Origin: Ziziphus jujuba
Lineage: Eukaryota > Streptophyta > Magnoliopsida > Rosales > Rhamnaceae
NCBI RefSeq assembly: GCF_031755915.1
Contig: NC_083383.1
Location: 22,433,001-22,497,000, forward strand
Direction: 5' to 3'
Length of the DNA: 64,000 bases
A program made the position numbers and the translations under genes. This document shows positions 45,686 to 59,563 of this stretch, one piece after another. The first letter of the stretch is position 1, and each line of letters opens with the position of its first letter. The notes beneath the pieces were generated by a model, which searched no databases, was not told where the DNA came from, and saw only the letters and a program-made list of their open reading frames with translations.

Positions 45686-48600
45686 AGTCTTTAAGTCACT
45701 TAGCATTCTTAATTAAGATTTGTTTTTGATGCTCCGGTATTGACTGAAACTGACTAACTTACAACTCAATGTTTCGAATAATGAAAATTGCCAACACACA
45801 TAAATTGCCTCAACAATCTTCCTCCTTTAGCGTTTTTTATGACAAATCATTTATTTTACAATTTACTAAAAGATAAGAAAAATATAACACGTATATCAAT
45901 ACAATCCCACCTAAACTACACAAGTAAACCATGACAGTTGAAACCTATACACATGTGTGGCAGAAATATAAAAATGGCACATAGTCACATAAGAATAAAA
46001 TAAAAAATAACAACTCCACCTAAATTTATGCATTTGTTATGGGTGAAGATATATGAATTGGATTTGGATATTGATTTGATGTATCAAATTAATCTAGTTT
46101 AGAGATGTCTATCTTTTCCAGGTATTGGAGGCAATGAAACATTCTGTTATCTACTTGGTGAGTTTATGTTTCGCAAATTATAGGAGGGTTATTGTTTTCC
46201 CATTTAACACGTGTAGATCTATTTTGTACATGTGATCGAAACCAGGAAAGTTTGCTGACAAAGGTTTTCTAAAAGTTTTACTTATGATTTATTGGATTTA
46301 CAAGATTTTTAGCAAAATGCATTTGCACTGCATCATAGCATCTTATGTCAATTATTGAATTATTTTGTTATACTAGATTATATATATTTTGTGTATATCC
46401 TAAAAAATGCATTTATTGTGTATTCGTACTCACCCATCCTTACCTATTTTTCCTTTAGATAGTAGTGGAGATTTAATGGTTTTGTTGAGTTTGAAATAGA
46501 GATCTAGATCGAGGTTCAGTGGTTGAGCTAGGCTGGATTGATGTATTTGGTATTCTTATATATTTTACTATTATATTTGGACTTGTATTATTGTTAAGAT
46601 CTATGCTTTCTGATTTATAGTTTATATGATATTTGGAGTTTGAGATGTATTAAGTATTTTGCCATCATATGGATTTTTAAATGATTAAGTTATCTCATGA
46701 AGTATGCAATTTGATGATTTGATGAATAGGATTACTTGAAAGCAAGTCACCTTAGGAGATTATCACTTAATAATATTAGGATAACTAACATCATCATGAT
46801 TAGGATCTTGGGAAGGTCGAGTCCTATCGTTAAGAATGTATACTACCCAATGTACTGAAAGTATGCATGTATTTTGTATTTTTTTTTTTTTTTAACAAAT
46901 ATGTGAATTCAAAGGCTTTTTTTGAACAAATGCATATATGATATGCATTTTTTTACAGAATGCCTTGTAGCTAATCCAGTTTTTCACATCAAAATAACAC
47001 ATATCAAAACAGATGTTCACTTTGTTCGTAATATAGTGTTGCACAGACAATTGGAAATCATATATGTACCAAGATGATATCAAGTGGTTGACATGCTAAA
47101 GATGATTCTGTCAAGCTCTTGTTTTATTTTCTTTGTAAAATCCCAGTTTGGGAGGTAATCAAATGTTGAAGGTCTTATATTGTATAATAGACAATGCCAT
47201 ATAATGATATATGAGTGGATTTAGGACCTAAAAGTTAACTTGGCTAGAACTTTTTGAAAACGTCCAATGAACTGACATAAATAATAGCAAAGTTATTGTT
47301 AGCTTGGAATAGTCTATAGTGCAGAAGGTAGACTCGCTTATGTTTTATATGGTTCCCCATAAGGACATTGTTGAGTGAAGCATGGTGGATTAGAGAGCCC
47401 CATTCTGCAGACAATGCAATACTAAAAATTACCCTCCGAAAGACATGAAAGAATTTAAGATAAAAAAATAAATAGAATAAAATAAATTAAGTAGCTTTTT
47501 GTATGATGACCCGATTGGCCCTTGCATTCTTAAAGTTCAAGCTTAATATAGAGTCCATTTCACTTGAAAGAAAAATTAATCTTGATAAACATATCAAGGA
47601 CTAGTAAGGCAGAAGATAATTCAAATGTTTTAATATTAGATAAAATCAATGTTGTGAGTCTGTATAAAGGCTTTCACGAAGCACTTGCAAATCCTTATTG
47701 TATATATTTCATGTTGCTTTCTGAAACATGGAAATGAAGACAGAAAATTATATTGCCACAAATCAGCTCCTTTAATTTGTTTTTATTCATTGCAACAAAA
47801 AAAAAAATATATATATATATATATATAATATAAAGAGAATATTTCATTTACACCTTCAAAATTTAGAATAAATACAAAAACATCGCTCAAAATTTCTAAT
47901 AATATGATCCATACCCTCTAAAAGAAACTAAGTTACTTCTATACCATTAATTTATTTAAATTACCTTCAAAATTCCTTTATTTAGTTTGCAATAATTAAT
48001 TTGAAATTTTCATTTTTTATGTTTTTAACCAATTTTTATTTAAATTATATGATAATTTTTTAATATTTTATTAAAACAACTATATGATAATTTCAAATTA
48101 CATAATTTTTTTTTAAGTAAGGTATATAATTGATAAAAATATTTAGTTAAATATATTTGACAAATTAAGACACATTTTAATATATTTAGTAGAATATATT
48201 TGATAAATTATCACTTGGTTTAAAAAAAAAATTATCTTATTAAAATCACCACATAGTTTTTTATTTCAAACTGAAAATTATCACTTAGTTTATATAAAAC
48301 TAATTAAAATATAGATTAACATAACTTTGAAAAATAATAGGAATTTTGAAAATAATTTAATTTAAATAAAAATATAAAAGTAATTTAGACTTTTAAAAAA
48401 TTGTAAATGATATAATTAAAAATCTTAGAGATATTTTTATATTTATTTTAAATTTTAAAAGGTTTAAATGAAATATTTTTAGTATAAAATTGCAGCAGCC
48501 AATACATTATATATAAATTCATTTTATTTAAAGGTGAACTTTTCGCACTGGGAAAGGAAATTAGAGTATTAATTCTCAAGATAAAAGGTAAAGAAAGCGA

Positions 48601-50164
48601 CAATAAGCTTCCTTTTATACCTTTTCCACTTAGCCATGTAAAAAAGTAGGAATAAGTTAATCCGATTCTAAACCCGGAGGTATCCCAAAATGTCATTCAA
48701 AACGAAAGTGAAAAAGCTACCAATCGGAGAAAAAACAGTTAAAAAGCCGGTTATAAATCCCCAAAAAAAAAAAAAAAAAAGTTTAACAGCTGCTTGAACC
48801 TTTGTTTTTTTGTTTTTTTAAAATTTTTTTTTTTTTTTTGGGGATAAGTAAAACGGGTGAATCTTATCTCAGAAAAGAGATTTGTCTTTATCTCTTTATA
48901 TACCTTGGACGTTAATTATTTTCTGCACACACTGATTTTAAATTTTTTTAATAGTTATTCTAACAACACTGTAAAGTTCATCAAGTATCCACTATTTTTT
49001 TATATAAAGTAAAAACTATCATTATTTTATAGCCAAAAAAATAGTTGATTATCTTAATTTTCACACTTTCTTCTTTTTCAATTTTTTTAAATACCTACCA
49101 CTAACGATGGTTTAAATGTAGAGCATCTTCGTTTGCTCTATCTATTACAAAACTTATTTTACCATATTAAAAAATTAGACAGCCATTAAAAAAAATATTT
49201 TCAATAGATTTATTTAAACATCCTATTAAGCTAATGTGATAAAAAAAAAATAACTGTTAAAATGACCATTTATTTATGGAAGTGTTATTAGACAATGTAA
49301 AGTTTCATTATTTTTAAAAAAAAAAATCAATCGTTTTTCAAAAAGAAAAAAATTTATTTAAATATATATAATTAATTAATAATTATAAATAGTATTCTTT
49401 ACATTATAATTGAAAACTAATTTTAAAATTAACTGTATATTTATATTATATAAATTGAAATGATCATAAACAGTGATTTATAATCACCGTTAAAGATATT
49501 TTTAATTAGCATATTTAACTAATAGATCAACATTTACCAAAAACAAAAATATGTTATACAGATATGGGCTTGGCTTGGATGCGATAATGGGCCTCCAAAA
49601 GTTGAGTGCTAAGTAGATGTTTGCTCCATGAACCAATAATTCACAATCCAACATGCACGAGTCACGACTAGCTACCATAAAATCCTTATTAATAGTCTGT
49701 TAGTATTACAAACTCATATCAGATTAGTGACTGAATTCATGCACTTGTGCAAGATATGCGGTTTTATATCGCGCGAGGTTGAGTTACATCAAAGATATAT
49801 GTTTATATACACACATAAATATATATTAAGATTGTTTCCATAGATGCTTCGAAAGTGAATGTTTGGGCGCACTGCAGCTTCTTTCCACGACAAACAAACA
49901 GGATAGCCCCATCAGTTGGCGAAGTATATGCTGTTACTCATTCAGGATGTAAATCAATTTATTTTGAAATAAAGTGACTCATTCCACTTGCATCCCAAAA
50001 TAAAAAACAAATAAAAAATTCTTCTTTTTTTTTTTTTTTTTTTTTTTATATTTTGCAAAAATATTACGACCTGAACATATAGATTAGAGTATAAAAAGGT
50101 GACATGTTTCATTACTTTGGATGTCCACCTATGTCCTCTAAAATGATATGCATGATGTATATAT
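45686..50164. other. AT-rich intergenic DNA
   Basis: I see no gene. 45990-46860 contains text reminiscent of gypsy LTR tails (tactcacccatccttacc) but without ends I can define. An (AT)n tract lies at about 47806-47827. 48450-48700 and 49560-49900 have somewhat higher GC but no recognisable frame. Confidence 0.5.
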
Positions 50165-50614
50165 AGTAATAGCATTGTAAATAAGTTAACGAAATAAATT
50201 AGTTAATTTAAGTCCTTTTATTATTACTATTATTATTATTATTATTATTATAACTTCAACTACTTAACTGTGCTACGTTTTTTATTTTCCATTTTAGCCC
50301 CTAAATCATTAAAATTGATGAAATGAAGATGGCGCATTTAATTAGCAACAAGTTTGATCAAACTTAGAAATCTTAAAATTTTCACCAGTAGTCATTGCTA
50401 TCTCAGCTATTTCAAAATGATTAGTATACGGATTGAAGTTGATACAAAAGAAAGATACTCAATGATAAATTTGATCCTATATTACTAGTCATCAAATTAA
50501 AGCAAAATGACATTAAAACCATTGCCTTAACAAAATAAATAAATTAATGAAACAAATAGTAATAGTACTGTAAATTAATTAACGAAATAAATTGAGGGTA
50601 TTAATATATAAGTC

Positions 50615-50646
<32 letters not shown>

Positions 50647-50652
50647 TGCATC

Positions 50653-51355
50653 AAGACTAATACTGATGGCACGTCTCAATGTTTTCCAAATAGGGCGGGG
50701 CGTGGAGGTGTTTTCCGTACTTCGAGAGGGTTTGTTAAAGGTCGATTTTGGGCTCCTGTTGACTCAGCTTTTGCTTTTTAGATGGAATTGCTGGCTGTTG
50801 TTAAAGCTTTGCTTTATGCTACGTCCTTTGATTGGAAGTTTATTTAGTTGGAAAGTGATTCCACTTATGTGGTTCAACTTTTGCAACAAAGGTCTTTGCG
50901 ATGCCCTTGTCATTTTTTTATCTCAATAGTCCCTTTGCTTGGATTATATTACTTTTATTGCTTTTTGGGTTACACCATATCTGTAGGGAGGGAAATATGG
51001 TAGCTAACTGTTTATCTAAGCTTTGAGGAGAGATGGTCTTTTTATCTGCCTTCAGATTGTTATTCTTTTCATGCTAATGATCTTTGGGGGATCGAGGTTT
51101 TAGGTTTACTTGATATATTTCTTGTTTTCTTTTGCTTTTGGTACCCCTATGAGATTTTCCTCATCGGGGATTTTGCTTCACAGGGTTTTAATGGGGCTGG
51201 ACGTGAGTTTGGCTTGTAATGATCTTTTTTGGTCTCCTTTCTTCCTTTCTCATAATTTTATAACTTTCTCTTTTTTAATAATTTATAATGTTTTAGATAG
51301 TGTCAGTTTGGGGTGCCAATACAGTAAGGATGTCCAGCTGACATCTATTTAAGTC
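50653..51355 (+). mobile_element. LINE 3' fragment with an RNase H domain
   Basis: Plus-strand reading from 50659 gives NTDGTSQ, RAGRGGVFRTSRGFVKGRFW, MELLAVVKALLYATSFDWK, LESDSTYVVQLLQQRS and REGNMVANCLSKL. This is the RNase H domain found at the C-terminus of plant L1-type ORF2 proteins (NTDG, E, ESDS positions). Stops after AFAF, KFI and EIW show decay. It continues into a GC-richer 3' UTR to about 51355. The 5' end is truncated as usual for LINEs; the target is a TTA microsatellite. Confidence 0.8.
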
Positions 51356-51525
51356 ATTACCACTTCTTATTATTATTGTTATTATTGCTACTACAACTAC
51401 TTAACTATGCTATATTTTTTATTTATCCACTTTAGCCCCTAAATTATTAAAATTGATGAATTGAAGATGGGATATTTAGCAACAAGCTTGATCGAACCAA
51501 GAATCTTAAAGTTTTCAAATGATCA

Positions 51526-51622
51526 TTGTTATCTCAATTGTTCCGAAAGAATTGATATCAATGATAATTGTTATCTCAATTGTTCCGAAAGAATTGATAT
51601 CAATGATAATTGTTATCTCAGC
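51526..51622. repeat. 42-bp minisatellite, 2.3 copies
   Basis: Two near-identical units of ttgttatctcaattgttccg... at 51526 and 51568, and a partial third from 51610. It lies within unit 2 of the duplication and is absent from unit 1. Confidence 0.9.
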
Positions 51623-52267
51623 TGTTTTTAAAGAACTACTATATTGATTGAAGATAAAATAGAAACTTAATGATGAATTTGATCCTACATTACTAATCAT
51701 CAAATTAAAAGCAAAATGACATTAAAACAATTGTCTTACTAGCTATGAATGGTTTTAATGGAGATTAGTTATAATCTAAGTACTTTATTTATTTATTTAT
51801 TTTTATTTTTTTGCTTTTTCCTTTTGGCTATATAATTCGAAAGATGATTATAAGATTCTTTTTTATTATTATTATAAGTCGATTTAATGCTACTTGGTAC
51901 TTATACACCAATTTATTTATCAATTTATTTATTAAATAAAGGATAAATGACATGCATATTGATGGTTAAAAAGTATATTAAGCTAAACATGGATTACTGA
52001 AATCCAATACAAACTAATAAAACATTGATAAATAAAATTGATAGTAAGTGTGACATTATTATCGTAAGTCGACACACCCATTGACTTTTGAAGTTTCTAA
52101 CTAAGGATACAAAACTATATGCAAAAAGTTATCACACATTCCATCAATATTTTTGGACTCTTCGAATGTGTTTGAATGCTAGATAGATTGCGAAAAAAGG
52201 GAAAATTTGGAAATGAAGTAGTGGTAGACAAATCAAACACATATAATCAGTTTCTGGCTAGATACCA

Positions 52268-52742
52268 TGTGAAATCTCACATGGATTGGAAAAGGAAACG
52301 AAGCATGACTTATAAGCATGTGGATACCTTTCCCTCGTAGACGTTTTTTAAACCCGTAAGGGCTGGGTTGTAAAAGGATTTACCAGACCCAAAGCGGATA
52401 ATATCTACATGCGGGTGGTCTGGACTGTCACAGATAGCATCAGAGCCAGACCTTGGATCGGTGTGCCAGCGAGGATGCTGGGCCCCAAGGTGGGAGGATT
52501 GTGAAGTCCCACATCCCTTAGAAAAGGGAACGGCCCCAAGGGAGGAGGATTGTGAAGTCCCACATTGGTTGGAAAGAAGAACGAAGCATGGCTTATAACC
52601 GTGTGGATACCTTTCCTTTGTAAACGTGTTTTAAACCCGTGAGGATTGGGCTTATAAGCATGTGGATACATTTTCCTTGTAGACAGGTTTTAAACCCATA
52701 AAGGATAGGTTGTAAGAGGATTTCCTGGTCTGGGCTGTCACA
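52268..52742 (+). mobile_element. TRIM (terminal-repeat retrotransposon in miniature), complete
   Basis: 5' LTR 52268-52432 starts TGTGAAATCTCACATGG and ends TGGACTGTCACA. The primer site TAGCATCAGAGCCAGA follows at 52436. A purine-rich AAGGTGGGAGGAT tract precedes the 3' LTR, which starts TGTGAAGTCCCACAT (52551; a duplicated start also lies at 52500) and ends GGGCTGTCACA at 52742. Identical TACCA flanks both sides (52263-52267, 52743-52747). Non-coding, 475 bp. The 3' LTR has an internal partial duplication of the cttataagcatgtggata block. Confidence 0.92.
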
Positions 52743-52747
52743 TACCA

Positions 52748-55700
52748 TGTCCATTTACACTATCTTCGATGTTTAATATATATATATATATATTTTTTTT
52801 TCAGAAAAATATGGTCAATATATATATATATATATATAAAAGATGCATTAATCAAGTACTCTAATCAATTTGGTACTCTTCCCCTACTAATTATGCAACC
52901 TCTTCTAAATTCTTGGACAGCTAATCAACATCTGTTAAGCAAATATAAGATCTTTTGTTTTTTCCAGCAGTTTATGCCAAATACACCACAACTCCACACT
53001 TCATTATAGTCAAACTAATGAACACAGCAAATTTCTCATCCACAAGTTTAATTATAATTAGTTGGTAAAATGACAAGTTGGATTACATATATACATGTAT
53101 ATATGCTTTAGCAACATTTAATTTGGATCCATATGTAAATCAATCAAACTATATATACAATCTTGATTGATTCTTTCTTGTTTTTATTTTTCCTGAAAGG
53201 CCCCCACCTAATTTGACTGAGAAAAGCTGAAGGAAGCCCATAATATTATCTTGCAGATAGATGAATATACGGACAAAGAAAAAAAAAAAAAAAAAAAAGA
53301 GCAAATTAGTACAGTATTGATTCAATGAGAGCCCATTGCCAGATTCCAACTTTCCCACGTTTTCTAGATCAGTTTATACAAACTCGACAGTCCAAGTTGT
53401 TATTTTCTACATATATATATATATATATATATACACATCTAACCTAAAAATTACCACTTCTTCTTTTGTTAATAATGACCTTTGAGTAAAATTTGCCCAA
53501 TAATATGTCCCCAACATCAAATCCTTAGGTTTCAGACATGCCATTTTCCCTTTTAGATTAGAAAATTATTATAATCTATACCAAAAATAAAAAAAAATAA
53601 AGATTTTTTTTGAGAGTGCAACTAAATATTATATATTTAGCCTAATATGATTGGATAAAACATCAAATAGTCTAATTTAATCTTGCATTCCAAATGGACC
53701 TTATTATCTGGTTAATTTTTTCTTCCCTATTAGCTAGCTGCAATTTTAAGACAGTTTACTCGCAATCTCTCCAAAAATGTAGTTACTGAAACACATTGCT
53801 AGACACAAAAGAATATCTAGAGAAGCAAATAAATAAATAAGGAAAAAAACAAAACTGTAACTGTATAATAAAGTATGGTATGTATTGCATTCTCAATCTT
53901 TGAAAATTAAAAAGGATTAGATTTGATTGTAGCATGACTACCCAGCAAAGAGCCGCTGAATTTGGATAGTTTTTCCTGGAGTGGACACAGTGGAAAGATT
54001 TGTAGGATAAGTTTTTGTCGTTCAATTTAAATATAAGGGATCCTTTTTTAAAGATAGCAATTGATCTTCGAAGACCACGGCCTGGTCTCCATCAAGATTC
54101 CGAGCTTATGAAAATTATGAAGATTGATCATTAATTAATGTTACAATAATTTTCTTAATTATAAGTAACGATGTACTTACTTTAAGGGCCACTTGGTCCA
54201 TTAATCTGTTTTGTTGTGGCATCAAAGATCAGAATGAATTTCTATGTGTTCCCTTGACAAAGAAGGATGAAATCGTAACGTAACGTTCGAAAGATTTGTG
54301 GGCTATAAATAATTTGCAGTTTGGTATAAACTAAATTAAGGTGACTGCTAATCATCACTAATAATCAAGAAAGAAAACAATTTGCTGTTGGAGTTGTTCT
54401 TTATTATTAGGGCAAGAAAGGAGGTAGAAAATTATGCAATAAGCATGATAAAAGATAGCAAAAAGGGCCCCATTAATTTTGGACTCTATACAAGTCCTGT
54501 GGTCAGCAGTCAAATGTTTGATAGAATGATTTCAACCAAACCATTGATGCTAATATATAACCCATTCCAATGATCTTGTAAAGTTTATATATATATATAT
54601 ATATATATAAAAGATTTATAATATAATTTGCTTAAATCAATTAGCTCTTAAACTAAGGAGTCTAGCAAGAATGGAAGTCCATGGAACAAACCCTGTAAAA
54701 ATAAAAAATAAAATAAGATAAAGAAATGAAGAAAGAAATTATTATCCAGCTTGTGCTCATGAGCAAAGATTGAATAATTTTCTGGTTTAGATTGTCAAAC
54801 TATACTTCTGAACCAACCAATAGATATGCTAGTCCGCACTTCCATATAAATTGGAGTAATTATAAGTATTATTAGTCAAGGGTTATTTAATTTTCTTAAT
54901 ATTTTTCTTTGTTTAGCTGTAAGTAATTAATCAAATCTTTGAATTAATATCAAGTTGCATTTGGTACCAAAAAGAGTCTGTTTTAATTAATTTAAGGAAC
55001 GTATATGATTAATGTCCGCGTTTTATAATACTGTTCCAATTAATATTTCAACAACTAAATCTTTGCAAAACTATTTTTATTTTGCCACGAGAGATCTAGG
55101 GACCATATATATATTACTTAAATTAAGTTCGAGGAGGATATTCTCTATCTGTAGTTTTGGCTTTCTCCAACTATATAGTTGGGACTATAAAGTTTGACTA
55201 CACTAATTAATCTTGTCTTGCATTCAAACCTTACTATTAGCCGGAATTCAATACTTTAAAAAACAATAATGAACTGTCATAATAGTTCATACATACATAC
55301 ATATATAAGAATAATGATGGGTACTTTTCACCACGACTTAGATATAATACAAATTAATTTCAACTTAATAGAAAGTATGCTAATTAACCATCACAAACAA
55401 GACAAAAAAAGTTGAACATCTGAGTTAATTTAATACTGTTTAGCTTCTATGAATATTTATAAATTCAGCATTTTTGTTGAGAGCCAATTATTTAAAACTT
55501 GGATTTGTTTTTTTTTTTTTTTTTTTTTTTAATAGAACACTGGATTTTGATGATCAATCTAGAGGTTATAACATGACGTGCAATTGTTCATGGCGCACTT
55601 GAAGGGCCGGTGAAGACTAACAACCGACCACTACATATATATATATATATATATACACGCACACATATATAATGTGTATCTAAGTCATTACCATTACGAG

Positions 55701-57289
55701 TAAGGATGACCAGAATTAATGTTTGTTGGGGACAATCTTTATAAACTATTTAGGCTAAGCTAATTATTAATTAACTCCTTATTTATTAACCAAGTAAAGA
55801 CAAAACCGCAGGCTGAGAAAGTCCGAGTCATACCAGCTGGGGAGTAGTTAAGAAGTTTATTACAAAACCTAGCTAGCTTATTTACCACCCAAACAACCAA
55901 ACTCACATTAGAACCTAGCATAATGATTTTACCTTTAGAACCTTCTTCATTGGCCTTTAAATTTTTTCTAAGTTTGATATTTTAAAATGCATTAAGAGCC
56001 TAGTCATATATGATTTCATATATGCTTCATTTTTCTCACATATATATGTATATATAAGGTTTTAATAATTTATTAGATCCAAATTATTAATAGATTCTTA
56101 GACTTCAATTTTCAAAATGATATAAGAATTGATAAAAAAAAATCTAATAGTTTTATTATGAGATCAACCTAATATGAGTGAAACATTATATATAAATATG
56201 CAGCCATTTATATATTTACATATATGTATAAATGAGTGTGAGTGTGTTTATCCAATAATATCAAATCTAATATTTTAATATTTTTCAATAAATTCATGCA
56301 GCTAGCCATTTGCAAACAAAAGCAAAGATAAAGCACATAGCAAACAAAATTTCATTGGACAGTAGGAGAAAAGGCTTAGAAGCAACACTTTGTGCACGTA
56401 ACTGATGATGCTGGCACCATCAAACTGTTTTTTTTTTTTTTTTTTTTCTTTCCTTCTTTCTTTTTTCTTTTACTGTTTAATAATGATATATAGATCAAAA
56501 AATTGAGAGAGATGTTAATTATAACACGTCTTTTGATGAATGAAAATAATAATGTGAATATAATGGTGGGGTTGGATCTTCTCGTTTTCTTGCGAAAGGA
56601 AAAGACTCGTGAAGTAGCGGGGCTGGGGCTGGGCTGGTGATTCTTCTTGGTATATATGCCTCTTTCCCCTTTCTTTTCAAATCATCATTATTCATACCTT
56701 CTTTTATATATATATATATAAAATAGAAATTCCCATGTTATGGCTATCATGATTGTTTTTCTATCTGCCGCTGTTTCAGAAAACTGAAATTTAAATTAAT
56801 ATCTATTTGGGGATTTGGATGATTGGATATTTTTTTCTTTTTTTACTGTATGCTATTGTATGTTCTTCTAACATAAAGTGGAATATTATCATTAATTTGA
56901 AAAATGGGGACAAAATTGATCTCTAAGCCATATTTAACATTTAGGTGAGTACATGATCTGATTCATTTTATATAAATACATGAGTACGATTTACTAATAA
57001 ATGACAATAAAAAAAAATGATTACAAATATAGAAGATTGTAACGAACAAAAATGAGTATAAAACTAGAAGATTATAGCATAAACATTTTTTTTTTTTTAT
57101 CCTTTTCCTAAGGGGTATTAGGAAGATCTGGTGGCACCAAAAGAAACAAGTCACCTCTCAATCTCTCATGTCACATGGGGAGGTTCACATTCACGAAACT
57201 TAAACACTGGGGATATATGTATCAGAGAGACCCTTTCAAAAAGGGAAAAAATGACGACCTACTCTTATAACACAGAAAAAAAAGGCTGT
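52748..57289. other. AT-rich intergenic DNA with microsatellites
   Basis: It contains (AT)n at about 52778-52838, 53412-53432, 54588-54610 and 55637-55655, an A20 run at 53279-53298 and poly-T runs at 55508-55530 and 56429-56447. The frame 54382-54573 is open but resembles nothing. No gene supported. Confidence 0.6.
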
Positions 57290-57527
57290 AATTAGCAGAT
57301 GAGTAGCACTGTTGTGGGTCTTTCTGGACCCCCTGGCCTAGTCCCTACCCGCCCGTTGAATCCTCAATGCTAACAAACAAACCACGTCAAGACAAATTCA
57401 CAGAGAGAGAGAGAGAGAGAGAGTTGTTTTCTTGGAGATCCAGAAACCCCCTCATTATGATATTGTGGGCTGTCTTAGTTGTATTCTGCGAGAGTGAAAG
57501 AGAAAGAAAGGAATGGGAAAAAGAGGT

Positions 57528-57579
<52 letters not shown>

Positions 57580-57720
57580 GAAAACCGCTTTGTGTCGGGG
57601 TGTTAGGGAGAAGCTGCCGCGGTTTTCTCACACCACCAATCTTTCCCAGCTTAGCTTAGTCCCTGTGCTTCTCGTGCTCTCTCTCTTTTCAATTTGTCTT
57701 GTATTTCTCCTCATGTATAT
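57290..57720 (+). other. GA/CT-rich island resembling a transcript leader, with a 49-bp T run
   Basis: GC content rises (ccctggcctagtccctacccg at the start). (GA)n follows at about 57403-57422, then a T run at 57530-57578, and a CT-rich end around ctcgtgctctctctctttt. This is the composition of plant promoters and 5' UTRs, but I find no coding exon downstream before 64000. It may be the start of a non-coding transcript, a decayed promoter or just low-complexity DNA. Confidence 0.3.
57530..57578. repeat. poly-T run of 49 bases
   Basis: An uninterrupted T homopolymer; the length given by the assembly may be unreliable. Confidence 0.9.
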
Positions 57721-59499
57721 GTATATTATATATAATCTATTTGCTCATAATCAATGCTTTAAAAAGATCTTTTGTTTAATCAACTACGCAAATTAATTAT
57801 ATATTAATTATATATGTAGTAATCAATTTTTTTCAATTATAATTGCATGATTTCATCCAGAGAGTACAACTTTATTATTATTATTTTTTTTTATAAGAGT
57901 ACAACTTTAATTTTATATATTTGGTAATTGTGGAACCACATCTATTCAACTTCAATATGTCACAAAAGAAAAAAAAAAAAAAAAGATTCCGGTGGAATAT
58001 GAAAATTATAGCGTTGCATGTTTGCATCAGGAACATCATTATGGTCTATTCATTATATGTTTATATATATATATATATATATTTATATATGACAACTATA
58101 ATTTAGACAATTCAATAATTTTTTTAGCAAAAAAAGTGAAAGTTCAATGTCATTTCCCATCGGTACACATGCGCATATAAATATAAATATAAATATGCAT
58201 ATTATGACGCTCTTTTTTCTAAGGAAGTTAATTATTTTGCTTAAAAAATATATATATATATATCAATGAGGGACGATCCAGAACAGTAAATATAATGCCA
58301 ATCATGAAGTGTGCCATATATATAACTTCTAAATCGTTATACCAAAATATAGTCTTATATTATAATTTATGAACCTGCCCACCATCGGTTTGAAGATATA
58401 TGGAAGTGTCCGAAACAAAACCTGAAAGCAGTTGACCTAGCAGCAGCTGGTTCATACCTTGGGTTTAAGATTCAATCGTTATATTTGCGTATAATTTACC
58501 ATATTCTAATCGCCAAGAGTTTTCCTGTTCCCCATAAATATTGGGTGACATTGCCCATGATAGAAAACTTTTGCATTTATATCCTTCTAGTTTTGTAAAA
58601 AATAGGTTTGCAACTTAGTTGAAATTACACGTAAAAAAAAAAAAAAAAAATCTAGACAATAAAAATCGTCAAAATAATATTAATTTCTTCTGAGTTTAAA
58701 GCGCTTTAAGAAATCTATAGGAGCATGTGAATGAAGAGATGTACGGCTGGACTACATAAAATAACGTTATCTATGAAGGTCAGTTTAATTTACAACTTTA
58801 TTTTTCATACAATTTTGTTTCTGTTAATTATGTAAGTTTTATATTTTACTTGTTAAATGAATTGTACTATTAACTAATGGAAGGAATTAATTACCTTTTT
58901 TTTTTTAACTTATAATCTTTTATCATCACTTTATTTGTGATGCTAGCAAATCTATAGGTACATTTAATTTAACTGAAATATTTAAAAAAAATTAAATGAA
59001 ATACAACACTTACACAAAAATGTGCCACATGTTAATATTTTATTACTTAACATATTATTATAATATAATTATGAAAATGTAAATCTTTTAAAGAATAAAT
59101 GTAATTAAATATAAATCAATCAAATATTGATGCATCACATTTGATACTCATAATGATATATTTATTTAGTATTCTTGTATTATTCCATATAATATGTATA
59201 TAGTTATATATATACATATAGCTTATTAGGATATATATACTATAAGGATAAATTAATCATCTACATCTCACCTTGACTTTTTAATGAAATATTCTAATTA
59301 ATCAATATATTCCTAATGTGATAATTACTATATATATATGTATGTATATTTATAAAAATGCTATTGTGTGAAAAATCATCCACTATTTAATGAATAACAA
59401 CAATTCAATTCTAGAAATCATATAAATTGGATGAATATAAATATATAATTAAAATCTAAAGGTACAATTTTTATTTTACATATATATATGTATATATAT

Positions 59500-59563
<64 letters not shown>

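Larger units (their letters stand above)
50165..51745. repeat. tandem duplication of a ~380-bp unit, second copy interrupted by a LINE fragment
   Basis: Unit 1 is 50165-50541. Unit 2 is 50545-50651 plus 51356-51745. Shared text includes ttttagcccctaaat.attaa, gcaacaag.ttgatc and gatgaatttgatcctacatt-like runs. The break in unit 2 lies in the (TTA)n tract. Confidence 0.8.

Noticed and set aside
54382..54573. 63-codon plus-strand open frame
   Set aside because: No domain, no splice context and no similar copy in the window; length is within chance expectation.
57367..57606. 79-codon open frame with poly-Phe
   Set aside because: Generated by GA and poly-T simple repeats.
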